From Hyperoplus lanceolatus (Eukaryota > Chordata > Actinopteri > Uranoscopiformes > Ammodytidae): a DNA stretch of 64,000 nucleotides. Shown piece by piece: positions 40,785 through 52,701 of this stretch (the first letter of the stretch is position 1; each line of letters starts with the position of its first letter). The stretch lies in assembly GCA_026929865.2 (NCBI GenBank), contig CM049413.1, forward strand, positions 12,876,001-12,940,000, written 5' to 3'. Both the position numbers and the translations under genes were made by a program. The notes beneath the pieces were generated by a model. The model saw only the letters and a list, made by a program, of their open reading frames with translations. It made no database searches and was not told where the DNA came from.

Positions 40785-42241
40785 GGCCCTCATTTATCAA
40801 TCTTGCGTAGACCAGAAATGTGGGTGTACACACATTTCCACGCAAACCTCGGCATTTATCAATATGGACGTGAGCGTAGGATACGCTCAAATCCCACGCC
40901 AGCTCTCAGCTCGTGTACGCAAGTTTGTAAACAGCATGGACTCGCAGTGCAGGCTGTGCCGGGTAGCCGATGACTTTGTTGGACAATTATTAGAAGATAA
41001 TACAAATGCAGTGTTTGCTCAGACCGAAATAAAGATATTAATCACTTAAAAATGTGCAGCTTATGGTGCGCAACTGAGTAGGAGCACTAATTCAATAGTG
41101 CACACACCGGCCACTTAGGAGCGCTGCATGGGACTGCGTAAGGGCAGTTGTCTCCGTCTGGAGCAGCTGGGGGGACACTGAGGCACGGGGGCTGCATTCA
41201 TTCAAAATGTTAGCCACAGTATTAGATATGTAGTAGGCCTACATTGCTCTTTATGATAAAAAATACACGGCACAACATTCAGCTTAACATTCTATTTATT
41301 AGACGCACTTTTTAGATGTTAGTTCCTCTTTTAATGTGTCATTGATCGCTTAAGCGAGCGATTTATTTCCACCGTTAACCGGCACGTTTTTTCGATCTGC
41401 TGGTGGAGCAGGACAGTGGGCGCTCTCACAGCTGATCGTTGCCGGGTCGGCTTGTGCAGCTGACCGCCGGGCTGACCACTCGTGCTGTCATACAGTAAAA
41501 CGCAAAATGTGTTATTTTTAGTTTTTACAACCCTTTTGAGTAGTACTATCTAAAAGGGCCAATATATTCTAATCATTCAAATCTCTGCAGACCTGTATTT
41601 ATTTTATGGGGACCATTACCAGACAGTTGGTGCGTCTGTTTCTCCTCTACCACTTATATTATGCCCGCACCCTCAGTTGGTTGCATTTCAGAACAGCAAC
41701 ACGGTTTTTTTAGTGGCGATTTTTGAGTCAGACCACTTTTTCTTCATCTAGAAATAGCGACTTATAATTGTATATGATGGTTTATAGCATTTGAGCAATA
41801 GCCGTATGTGAACCTAAAATGAAAAATCCTCAGCTGGAGATCGTTTGTTGTCAACACCAACGCTGTTGACCGCAGCAGTTATTTCCTTCCTAACTGCTGC
41901 CTTCTGTCGTTCTTCGATGACGCTTGTAATGCTCCGAAATGAAACTCTTTATTTTTCTACTTTCGCTGTTATTCTGTCAATTACTACTTCAGATAAGTTC
42001 CTCTTTTGTGCCGTAATGCGCATATCCATGTCGCAAAACCTCTGGGCGAGGCCTCTAAACTGAGAAAATATAGGGGCGTGGTACGATTGTTTTCATCCGC
42101 CACATTTATCAATAATGGCCTGGCGTATGCCGAGATTGGCGGGATACGACTGTTTGATAAATCCCACGCGATACCTGGCGTAGGGAGGTATTTGCGCCAG
42201 AATCTGCACCAGTTTCCACGCAAGTTTGATAAATGAGGACC
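40785..42241 (-). mobile_element. Harbinger-like element, 1457 bp
   Basis: Ends GGCCCTCATTTATCAATCTT and, reversed, GGTCCTCATTTATCAAACTT form an inverted repeat flanked by the triplet ATT on both sides (40782-40784, 42242-42244), consistent with 3-bp duplications in the PIF/Harbinger group. On the - strand at about 42020-41820 a frame reads ERQKAAVRKEITAAVNSVGV, resembling the Myb/SANT-like DNA-binding accessory protein encoded by Harbinger elements. No DDE transposase is present. Confidence 0.75.
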
Positions 42242-42350
42242 ATTATGACTATATGGTCATTTGAAACAAACATCTCCTTGCATCGAGCAGTTGACATAAT
42301 CTTTGTAAAAATGTGTTTAGATTATTCTGAGTAGGGTTTCAATACTCTAT

Positions 42351-43311
42351 GGATCTGATATACCAAGATCCCAGATAAAGAGTGCTAAATTGTTTGAGCA
42401 TTCTAACAGATGCACCTTCCGTTTGTGGGATGTTTGTGTGTGATCAACTAAGAGTAATTGTGCAATGGGTGCAAACATGGGAGAGGCAACAGATTTAAAT
42501 GAAGGTTTGGCATGGGTTACTGGTATCCGTAATGGAGCATACTGCAAGCGCAAAGAGGAATGTAATGCCATGAAATTAGAGGTGTTAAATTGAGCTACAG
42601 TGAAAAACACATATTATAAAGAAATTTAATGCAATATGCTGTAGGTAAAACAACAAGAACTGATGAAATTAAGAGAACATGGCAAGACATAAGATGAAGA
42701 ACAAAAGAAAAGATACCTCTGATAAATCTGCTGACAATAAAATAGGTTCTATACTTTTGGGAAAACAGCAATCGCAGAAGCCCAGTTTGGTTTCATTCAG
42801 TGTGTCCCAAGTGGATGGATATCTTGCACAGGCCCATCCTACATGACATACCATTAAGGACTTGGGACAGTGGGCTACGCCTCACAAACTACTTTGGGAA
42901 ACTGCTAGCTAGTGCTCTGTTATGGCCATGCCTGATTTGAGTGGCTCTAAATCAGTCTAACTCATCCAAAAGCTCCAAAATGGCAGTGCTGAATTATTTC
43001 TGTCAAACTAAACATGTTAACACAAGCAGAACAACCCAGTTCTCTCCATTATCTTTCATGTCTCCCCACCACAATAACTGCAGCCGTTCAGTGCGCAACG
43101 CTCTGCCGTTTAGTGTGTCTGCCTATTTGCATCTACTCCTCCCGATATTTTACGAACTTGGGAAGAAACGCCCTATGTTGAATATTCATTAAGTCAAACG
43201 TAATAAATTGACAGTGCATGTTATTTGGCACGCAAACCTCAGTCTCCACCATTAGTAAATCAGCTTGCATGTTTTTTTGTGGGTGAAATCCAGTTATAGT
43301 AGATCAGGCCC
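42351..43311 (+). mobile_element. second Harbinger-like element, 961 bp
   Basis: Ends GGATCTGATATACCA and, reversed, GGGCCTGATCTACTA are flanked by TAT on both sides (42348-42350, 43312-43314). On the + strand at 42638-42735 a frame reads AVGKTTRTDEIKRTWQDIR, a stop, then RTKEKI, the Trp-containing third helix of a Myb/SANT-like domain as in Harbinger accessory proteins. It lies only 110 bp from the previous Harbinger-like element. Confidence 0.7.
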
Positions 43312-43637
43312 TATGAGTTTGTAATTTGGGACAACATTGTGGGCTTGCACTTGCCCTTTGGCTCTTCTCATTTTTAAATTGAACTATTGATACTTCAAAC
43401 AAATGGGCTTGTTCTCACTCAGCCTTGGTTATGGCTGAATCTTCTTAACCCTGTTTGTTTTGGATAGCATGCTAATGAGAACCGAGGTGGTGTAACAAGT
43501 CTGCCAATATACCTTGGATGACTCTCTTGTCTGGTTGTATTGATAGTTCTGCGTGTGCATGTGTGTGTTGTGTGCGGGTGAAGTTCCAGTAATCCCAGTA
43601 GCTAAACTGGTAATCCCCTCAAGCTGCCCATTAGCCC

Positions 43638-43790
<153 letters not shown>

Positions 43791-44209
43791 GGGCCTCTAG
43801 GGCAGTCACCTAGGTGTCAGGCAGCCTGCTCCTCAGGGAGGGATCACTATGATCAGCCACAGAGCTGGCCCACTGCCCCTGGAGGGAGGAATGGAGACAC
43901 TGGCTGGCATACATACAGATTAAAGAGAGGGAGACATAGGCAGAGACGAAGAGAAAAACAGAGAAAGGGATAGTGAGAGGGAGGGAGGCCAGACTGTGGG
44001 GGTGTAGAGAAAAGGAGAAAGTTTGAAAGTTGTACATTTTGAGGAACAGAAATAAATACAAGGATTAAAAGAGGAGAGTTGGGAAAGATTTCAACTTCAA
44101 ATACTAGTGCAGTGTCTGTAGGAAGCAGGTATTAGCTTATGCATGCTTAAATGTAACCCCTCTATGCAAGTGGGTCACAGAAACACATGTAGCCTACGCA
44201 TAGGCAGTC

Positions 44210-44640
44210 TGTAAAACAATTTCAACAGGCTTTTGTCAACATTGAATCTAGCTAATTTTCTAAAACAGTAAAGACGTTGCTGGCCTTTCTTGCACAGCAT
44301 TTCAGTGTATACATCACATTTCAAGTTGTTATCAATGATTGTGCCCAGATATTTATACATGGACACAATTTCCTCTGGCTGGCCACAGATGACAGTGTTC
44401 TCGGTGGGATGGGGGCCACGTCTGAAATCTATAGAGCTCTTTTGTTTTTGAGATGTTAAGTTCGAGGAACGCATCGTTGCAGCAGGTCAGGAAGTCCTCT
44501 GTAATCTGGCCATGCCCAGTCTCATCATTATTGAGTAGGCTGACAATGACCGAGTCATCAGCGTATTTGATGATGAAACGGTTGTCGTGGTTACTGAGAC
44601 AGTCATGTTCATGACCGAGGGAAACCAAAATCGTAATCAA
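44210..44640 (-). pseudogene. LINE reverse transcriptase fragment
   Basis: Two overlapping - strand frames together show the RT palm: FIIKYADDSVIVSLL with the YADD catalytic box, HGQITEDFLTCCNDAFLELN, ISKTKE, then after a frameshift near 44460 DFRRGPHPTENT, YKYLGTIIDNNLKCD and GQQRLYCFRKLARFNVDKSL followed by LKLFYR. This is non-LTR retrotransposon RT of the CR1/L2/Rex1 kind; exact clade unsure. Truncated on both sides with no endonuclease. Confidence 0.85.
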
Positions 44641-46898
44641 AATTGCACTTCAATGAGTCGCCCAGCCATACCTGTCAGTAGTAAACTAAACACTTGTTGT
44701 TATCATTTATATACATTTGTTGTATTTCTCGAAACTACTAAACTTTTTAGAGGTATGGGGCATTTACAGACGTCTAGTTAGTCTTGTAGCCACCCGCTGT
44801 CATTGTAGCTAAGTAGAGAACTGTTTGTGCAGGAACAGAATTTTTCTCTCATTATATGACTGAGTCTGTACTATTGTGAATCATACAGTTTGAACACTGA
44901 ACCCATTAGTACTCTATGTTGACGTGGGACGACAGAAGAATCTTTCCAGTTAGTATGTCACATAACACAAACAGTGACACACAGCAAGAGGGATTCATTC
45001 CCACTGTGGGTTTGTTCTGTTTTCCTGCACCTGTTTTCTGTCTCTACTGCCAATTCTAGGCAACATGTTGGAGATGGAGTTCTCACTAGATATAAACTTC
45101 CTTGTGCTAGTGGTTCTATGCTTGTTTACTTGCAATATTTTACATTATACATTTTATTGTTGCTTTCTATAGCACATATGTAGCTCTGTGTTTTCTGTGT
45201 TACAGTGCAGCATAGTTCAGTGGATACAACATCATTTGTTGCCCAGGGCTATTCAGCTTCTTGCTATGTAGAATTGTATTATAGCCAAAGACCCAAGCAA
45301 AGGTTAGAGCAGGCACTTTCTCATCCTAGAATTAATTTAGCTAGAAATTAACCATAAGTCGAAAATCAACTATTAGTTTATGTGATTAGAAACATAAATA
45401 TTTGCAATTGCACTCTAAGAAGTTGTGCCAGACAGAGGGACACAATTATTATTCATCTTTTTGATCTTAAATATCTGGCTAATAGACCAGCCATATTGCA
45501 ATAGCTTACAATCAAAGGATACAAAGTCCACCTTCGCTTTATCCCACATACACTTAATTTACTTTGACTCAGTATTTGCTGAAAGGGGAACCTATTCTAT
45601 TTTTTCTCTTTACATCTGTCTTTGTATGTGGTTTCCCTGCCAATATTTTGCAGTATCAATTCCTTTGATCTTTTTGTGTGAGTGTGTTGATGCAGCACAG
45701 TAAACAAGTCTGCAATTGTACAACTAAGTAAGGACAATACAGTTAGGACAAAAATATATACAATAAAAATCAATTTGGCGTTTAGCTGTCTAGGACTCTG
45801 CATTTCCAAAATTTGGTAATAGTACATTCATTTACAGACATAGTTTCTCTGTCTATCGGACACTTCTACATAAAATGGTTGCCTTTATCTCACACTGTAT
45901 TTCAGACTATGAAAAGTTGTCAAGGTACAAACTTGAGTGAGTATAATTCCTGAACCAACATACCTTAAAAGTTGGGAAAGTATGAAACTTCCCCTCGAGC
46001 CTCAGATTCAGAGCAGCTCGAGGTAATTGGCTGTCTGTGATTCTGTCTATAATGCTACTGATTATTCATTTCTATGAAAATGTTTTCCAGGACAGCCAAA
46101 ACTGTAGTGTGATTTAGGTATGCTAAAGAAAGCAAAGAAGGCACAATATGTGCTTAGCTTCGGCTAGCGCGGGGATTGTTTTTTTTATGAATGGCTAGAT
46201 ATAAATACTACAAATGCTAGTAAAACCCCTGTTTGAACCATCCATATGTGACTGCTGAGAAAGACATCATGAGATAAAAATCACAGCTAATTGGTGCTGA
46301 ACACAAGGGAGTTTGCTTTAATTTACAGTCTTATGGAATTTGACATGATTCATGATTGGGATATAAAGTATGTCTCTTCATTACCATCTTGACCTGATAG
46401 AAAGTACACACACTTAAACTCTTTTATATTAAGATTCAATAGGGCAGTTTGGTTAATTGCTCATGTATGCACTATGCACACATGGACCTTGACATGTTTT
46501 AGAAATTAAATTACGGGGTCTAGTAACACTTTAAATTTCAACCCCACAGGGAAAATAAGAGAATGGAGCAGAGACAGAGAAACATATGGGGACATTAACA
46601 CCCTTAGACAGAGAACAATGTGTTTCTCTCTGCTCTATTGCTCTCTCCATTATACTTTGAGGCCAAAATACAAAAATCTAATTAAAAAGACCATGTAGTG
46701 ACCTTAAAAGACATGCATATGTGTGAACACGCAAAGTGTTGATGTTTCAATTAATCACTGTCTGTCAGTTCTCAATGGACCATTGGAATTTACAGAGTGT
46801 GTTTGTAAAATGTCATTCTACTCTCTATAGTGACTATTTTTTTTCACAACTTAAAGAATGAGGTAATGAGCGTTAAGTCATTGGTATGTAGTACAGTG
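44641..46898. other. intron 2, unassigned
   Basis: AT-rich non-coding DNA, no element ends or exons recognised. A small hairpin, CTCGAG...CTCGAG, lies near 45994-46022. Confidence 0.4.
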
Positions 46899-47027
46899 TA
46901 GGGGAGAACGGGGTAATTTGTCACATGGGTTGGTTGTCACAATCGTTATATCTCGGAACTAGAAGGCGCTGTCTGTGAAATTCTGGTATGTAAATATCCA
47001 GAATTTGGATCAGAGGTCACCTACATA

Positions 47028-48209
47028 CAGCCGCGGCGCTACTAATGGGCCCGGGTGGGCCCAGGCCCACCCATTTTAGGCTGGGCCCACCCATCCTAGC
47101 TGTTCATCCAATAAGCATCCCGAGGAAAGCTTTGAATGAAAGCTTCTCAGCCAATCAGCGGCTTCTACCCTACGTGTGGCGCCTGCCGCCAGGCTGAGTC
47201 CCGGACTCCCGCCTCAGAGCCGCCTCTGACCAATCATGAGTTAGCAACGGTAACTAAGAGGGAGACGCCGGACAAGCAGAGTGATTTGGCAAGCTTTACG
47301 ATGCTTTATGACAAAATCTATGACAATGGCCAAGCAAAGCAGTTTATTTTCTTTTAAATTTACTAAGAAACACTCCGAGGAGCAAGAGGAGGAAACTCCT
47401 GCCTCTTCAAATGAGTTACCATCCAGTTCGGCAGCTCTCCCCCCATCACCTCCCGTAGTCACCCCCTCACACCGGCAGCAAGGCAAGTAGCCTAACAGTC
47501 TAATTTAACGTGAATGCAATCAGTGGGATTTCTGATATCAGGTTGCATTAACTTTAGTGTCTGGCTGTCTGTATGTACATTTTCTGGAGGGAAAAATAAT
47601 ATTGGCAGTAAGTTAACTTATGATAGCGCTTTATGTGTTATAGGAGACAGGGTTCAGCAGCATAGAACAAACGCCGTTCCCCAGCAACCTCCGCTAGACC
47701 TGTCATCAATAGATGAGCCCGCAAGCCAGCACAAACTCCGTACCTTCCCAGCCACACACATATCAGGGAAAGCTAGGAGTTTTTCTGGCAGGTGGTACTC
47801 CAAATTCCCGTCTGGAGAAATAAGCTACAGCAAAATTCATTTGGGACCGTTTCCCTGCTGTTTTTGAGTTTTTTCCATGTTATTTCATATGTGTTTCTGA
47901 TCTGAATAAGAATAGAATGAATTAAGAATAAATGGAGAGAGAAACAGACCCTCACCCTCCAAAGATATAATTCCGTTACAGTCTTTTTGTGCATTGAACG
48001 TTCAAGAGAGATATGAAGTTAGTTGAGCTGAGGACAGCGACGGAAGAGCCACATAGGTATTAGTCGCTGTCCTCAGCGCCGCAGAAAAGTGCTGAAACGG
48101 AGATGACGATGATGACGCTGTGTTTTTTTTTTTTTTTTTGTCTTATTTTAACTGGCCCATCCAGTTTTCTGAAGGCCCACCCATAATCAAAATCCTGGCG
48201 CCGCTACTG
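47028..48209 (+). mobile_element. nested hAT element, 1182 bp
   Basis: Ends CAGCCGCGGCGCTA and, reversed, CAGTAGCGGCGCCA, with a perfect 8-bp duplication CCTACATA at 47020-47027 and 48210-48217. Sub-terminal GGCCCACCCAT words appear at both ends. It interrupts the TA-flanked element and therefore is younger than it. Confidence 0.93.
47310..47867 (+). pseudogene. hAT transposase N-terminal fragments
   Basis: A first frame reads MAKQSSLFSFKFTKKHSEEQ and a Ser/Pro-rich linker to about 47486. A second (from about 47645) contains LRTFPATHISGKARSFSGRW and YSKFPSGEISYSK. RSF-x-x-RWY-x-KFPW-x-EYS is the usual start of the TTF-type zinc finger of DUF4371-type hAT transposases. A splice-like TTATAG precedes the second frame, so these may be two former exons. 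The finger cysteines and catalytic core are missing. Confidence 0.65.
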
Positions 48210-49027
48210 CCTACATAGTCTTCCTTGAAGTTAGACTGCTGAATTTGAGGTGAGAGGACTGTTTGTGTTTCTCATGTCATGTTTAGCTCCTCAGTATTTT
48301 TCTTCTAGGCTTTTACAGAATGGGTTTATAACAAAACACTTGTTACCTATAACAAGTGTGAAGGGTAAACTATAGTTTAGATTGTGGTTAGCAAGCTAAT
48401 TAGTTGTCAGATGGTTGTTGGCCTTGATGCTAGCAAAACATTCAAGTTGGGGTTGGGCGTTACATTTTTGGGGGGTTGGTTGTCACATGTTATCCAAAGG
48501 CTACAGCCAGAAAAGCAACCCAATAAAGAAATAAATTGTCAAGCTGTATCCTCACTGACACCCCAGAGAAGGAGAGAATAGAGCAGGAAAAGGTAGCTAG
48601 CTTGCAAAGGAAAAAAGGGCAACAAAATCAAAACAACCCAGTGCATTCCAAACTAGACAAGCTGCCAAGGCTACAGTAAGTCATGTAGGCCTATTTGTCA
48701 ACTTGACAATGCAATTAAACTTTCAAATTTAGTTCTACTTTCTAGCTTTCCTTTAAAGATTATTTCCATTAAGATAACATTTTGACAAACAACCCCATAG
48801 TGTATGACAACCGACCCCTTGATGGGGTTGGTTGTCACAATGTGTAAGGGTGTCTTTGATGATTAATTTCTTCTTTATTACAATAAGATAGAAAAAGTGA
48901 GGGGTACACATTTCAAGCCAACACCTTAAGCTTCAATGTAATGTAGGAATGACTATTGAAAGATGTTTAGGTGATGAGCAATTCTCACTAGAATAAAAAG
49001 TGTGCCTACTTACCCCGTTCTCCCCTA

Positions 49028-49979
49028 CTAGCCTTTTATTATTAAACACTAAAAAGAAGCCAGCATATGGCCAAAGCCCCTGCGCTAAAACCAACATAGT
49101 AGCACACAAAGTGGAAAGCAGATAAACACACTGTCAACCTCAAGACATTTATACACACACAATTTTCAATGTCCATTTTAGTAGCTATTTTGAATGGATT
49201 ACCAAATTAGGTCACTGACACCAGACTGCCCATTGCTATTGATGTCATGGTCTGCAAAGGAACTGAAGATATTCGCTAGCTTTGTGCAGTACTGTGGCAC
49301 AGTACATGCAAATACTTGAATTCACATTGTATGTCCAATAGATTATACCTACATTATAGATACCTAAAACTGTATACATACCTATGTATATGCTGAAAAT
49401 ATTAGTTTTGTGAAGCACTGTATACATGGTATTTGTAATGACCAAAACATCCCCCAAGCCAGGCCAATGAGAAACATGACTTCAAGGTTGAAAGCAACCT
49501 CAGTGTCATTTTGTGGATAGAAGCTATATTTTCTGGTTTGCAGCCCTAAACAGTACTATAGAAGTCCATTTCGATATGAAAACTAACAAACAGCCCATCT
49601 GTCCAAAAGTTTAGTATATGGTCTCAAAGCATGTAGCCTAATGAAGAGGGAGTTGAGTAAGAAGCAGAGTGACCATATATTTACCCGAGTCTGAAATTTC
49701 CTGTATTACTCTCTGCCAACAGGACGGATATCTGTACTGTGGCCAAAACATTTATTTTGTGCTAAAAATAAAAATAAAATGTAAAATCTAATTTTAAGAA
49801 AGCACCTTTATTTTGCAGTTTCAATGTAGGCAACATAAATACAGGCACATATACCTAAATAGGCACAACTATTAAGGTAGCAGAATTACATAATTTATTT
49901 ACAAATTATCATCCAAGATTGTAATGACTCCAAAACAGCTAATGCGTGTCTGCCCTGATTTTGGTATAAACTTGTTTAT

Positions 49980-50022
<43 letters not shown>

Positions 50023-50874
50023 TTTTTCTTTCCGTTGTGTATCCCTCCATCCATTTGTCTCTCGATTGACTGTCCCTTTAAGGTGCTGTCAGTCCTGGTA
50101 GTTCCCTTTAAATGCCACAGACACATGCAATCTGTCTTTACCTATCTTGAAAACACAGGTGTGCACTTGCACTCACACACACACACAGCATGTGTGAGTC
50201 CATTCCAGTATTTGCATTCATGTGTTTGTTTGACCCTTGCTATGTATGCATGTCAGACTAAACAGTAAGTGATGGGGTAGCCAGCAGCATAAACAAGCCT
50301 CAGCTTAAGGGGGAGGACTCTATCTATACAACTGCCTGAGTGAGTGAGAGAGAGAGAGAAAGAGAGAATGAGGGAGAGAGAGAGAGAGAGAGAGGCAGAG
50401 GGAGGTTGATAATGTTTATTATTTAATAGCGGAAAGCAACAACTCCTTTTTCCCCAATGGGAAGATCATGTTTAGTGTAATGGTCTCATGAGGGAAACAA
50501 AGTCTAAGTAGGCCTAGTTCTGTCTCTGGTAATTTTGGATAATTTGTTATTCAACAAAACATTGGTGTTCGATTGTACTTACCCACAGCTTTTAATGATC
50601 GCAAATGCATATTTCTGTACGTGAGTTATAGTGAAGGGAAGATAATCATAATGAAGAACATTTTAGAAAGCTCAGGGGTTGACATGAAATTGCTTATACT
50701 GGATCATCATCACACCGTTTATCCGTAACGTAGGCTACTGACGATCACAGTCAAGAAAAAAAAGGAAACATAATCTACGATTTAAAAAACACTACAGTAG
50801 CCGGTATTCTACTCCGTAAGTATACATTAGACTGTTATGTGTATCAGTTCATGTCAGTTTCAGAACTTTTATCT
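49028..50874. other. intron 2, unassigned with microsatellites
   Basis: Contains a GT run at 49984-50019 and a GA-rich tract at about 50341-50402. No exons or element ends recognised. Confidence 0.4.
49984..50019. repeat. (GT)n microsatellite
   Basis: Clean GT run followed by a T run. Confidence 0.95.
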
Positions 50875-51133
50875 CGAAACCTCCGGGGTTGACCGGGGTG
50901 TTAATCCACTATTCCAACCCAGTGAGAATGTCCCTCCTCAGCGGTGTACAGGGAACTGTGAGGGCCCAAGTAGTCTGGCTGAACCGTTTCCGCCAGCGTC
51001 TATTGGCGCTGGCGTCGGCTAACAACGCTTCACCTCCATTTCCTGTTGCTGGCGTTCCCGTATTGAGCTCCCCCTCAAACTAGGAAACAATTTGCTCACG
51101 GTCAACCTGTGTGCTTCTGTGCAGCGCTCTCCC

Positions 51134-51168
<35 letters not shown>

Positions 51169-51760
51169 ACAGGGTGTGAGAAGTCACATTACTGTAGACA
51201 GAAATAAAGTGTGGCGATACTTTGGGATAATAATATCGGCGGCGGAGGTCCGGGACGCTGCGCAGGCTAGCTTAGCCTAGCCTAGCTGTCCAACTTCATT
51301 GTACAACTTCCCCCGGGCAGAAATACCCTCATAAACTCTGGAAAATGAAGCGTGGTGGTTTGGATTGAGCACTGGACCTTATAACCAGCTAGATTAAGAT
51401 CCGCTGTTCCCTTTATTTGGTGATTTACAGGACAACGGGCCGCCGTTGATAATGTTACCAGAGATAACACTGCGTGACTACGTGGCTTGTTAATTCCGGT
51501 TAAGTTATCCCGTGAGCTCCTCGGGGGCTAATGTGTATGGTGTCTTGACATGCTGGTTAGAAAGCAACACACTATGTGTATTCCTTTTGTCTTTAATAGT
51601 TTTTTTGTGGCGTTTGCGGGTTAGATTTAGCCATTTCGCCTCTGGACGTGAAGATGTTCCATCAGAATAAGTTCCCCCCGGCACTATTTTGCATCGACAC
51701 CGCTGCTGTTTCCCGGGGTTAGCCCCGCCCTAGATGATTGTGATTGGTTTAAGGAAATAA
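50875..51760 (+). promoter_or_regulatory. CpG-rich block, possible promoter or old exon
   Basis: Roughly 45 CpG dinucleotides in about 900 bp by eye, against a CpG-poor AT-rich intron. Words such as TATCGGCGGCGGAGGTCCGG (51233-51252) look like promoter DNA. A short frame at 50889-51083 reads MSLLSGVQGTVRAQVVWLNR then FRQRLLALASANN and a Pro-rich end; I do not recognise it. No transposon ends bracket the block, though its distal edge (from about 51690) passes into a repeat end. It may be an alternative csmd3 promoter, an antisense or lncRNA promoter, or a decayed retrocopy. Confidence 0.35.
51144..51171. repeat. (AC)n microsatellite
   Basis: Short AC run after CTCTCTCTCTC, within the CpG-rich block. 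Confidence 0.93.
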
Positions 51761-51833
51761 GACGGCTCTAAACGGTGTGCTTCCAGACCATACTACTTGC
51801 TGTAGTTTGGTCTGGCTTCGCGAGACTAGGGCC
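51690..51833. mobile_element. terminal fragment of a fish repeat
   Basis: Reads GTTAGCCCCGCCCTAGATGA, then GATTGTGATTGGTTTAA, and ends GGTCTGGCTTCGCGAGACTA. It is the kind of terminus that pairs with the CCTAGCCTGGTTCTACCAGA end at about 15450. Only one end is present. Confidence 0.45.
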
Positions 51834-51988
51834 CAAGTCACCTCCAAAGCCAAAGGATGAAAACCCCACTTCTCCAGGATGCACCACACAATGGCTTTTC
51901 CTCCCTGGGCATCACTGCAATTCAGAGGGGGATTAGAATGAATTGATGTTTGCACAGTTAGTTGCCAAAAAGTGTGACATAATGACAC

Positions 51989-52701
51989 TAGGGCTGTCCC
52001 CGACTCTGAATTTTCTCAGTCGAATCGGATCTGCCTGTTCAAACCAGAGATTCGACTATTCGTGGTACTATTTGTCAATCAGAAAAGTGCATTGGAGTGA
52101 GATATTTGACCAACCGTCAATCCGAAAACAGTTGAAAACAGACTTTAAGACCACCAAAAACAGAGCTTAAATAATCTCCAGTTTGGATATATTTAAAAAA
52201 TCAGTTTACGAGTGAACCGGGGAGTTGGAGCGCACCTGAAGCGCGAGGGTGCCCGAGTCTCGGCGAGCCCGTGGGAGAGAAACAACACAGAGCCGGTGAA
52301 GGCTGCAGATAATGGTGAATCGCGCGAGTAAAAAAGACGAGATGCTCGCGGTCTACAGGGGCTTAATTGTTTCCAAGGCGACCTATCTTTATTACAGCAC
52401 ATAGCAGAGCAGAATCAATAGGCATATATGGTGCGCAATATACATCTGCTTTGTTTTTTTCTTTTGCCATTTCCTCTTTAGTTTTCACCACTCTTCTTCT
52501 ATGGCGTCTGACCTGACGTGACACATTAACGCCACCTATTGCTCCTGCATGAAAACGTTAGTGTTTTGCTCTTATTTTTCTTTTATTATAATGTACACTG
52601 ACTGAAAAAAAAAAGCCGATGGTTCGACTTGAAGAATCTGCGTCGACTGCGGGGGTTCCCGACTGATGATTCGAATCATCGACTTTCAGGGGGCAGCCCT
52701 A
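51989..52701. mobile_element. non-autonomous hAT, 713 bp
   Basis: Ends TAGGGCTGTCCCC and, reversed, TAGGGCTGCCCCC, with a perfect 8-bp duplication AATGACAC at 51981-51988 and 52702-52709. The sub-terminal region is rich in TTCGACT/AGTCGAA words. No transposase frame. Confidence 0.92.

Larger units (their letters stand above)
46901..49025. mobile_element. TA-flanked element with perfect 16-bp inverted ends, 2125 bp including insert
   Basis: The left end GGGGAGAACGGGGTAA and right end TTACCCCGTTCTCCCC are perfect inverted repeats, flanked by TA on both sides (46899-46900, 49026-49027). Internal GGTTGGTTGTCACA words recur near 46927, 48474 and 48827. TA flanks suggest the Tc1/mariner group but no transposase is legible. 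Minus the nested hAT it is about 935 bp. Confidence 0.85.
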
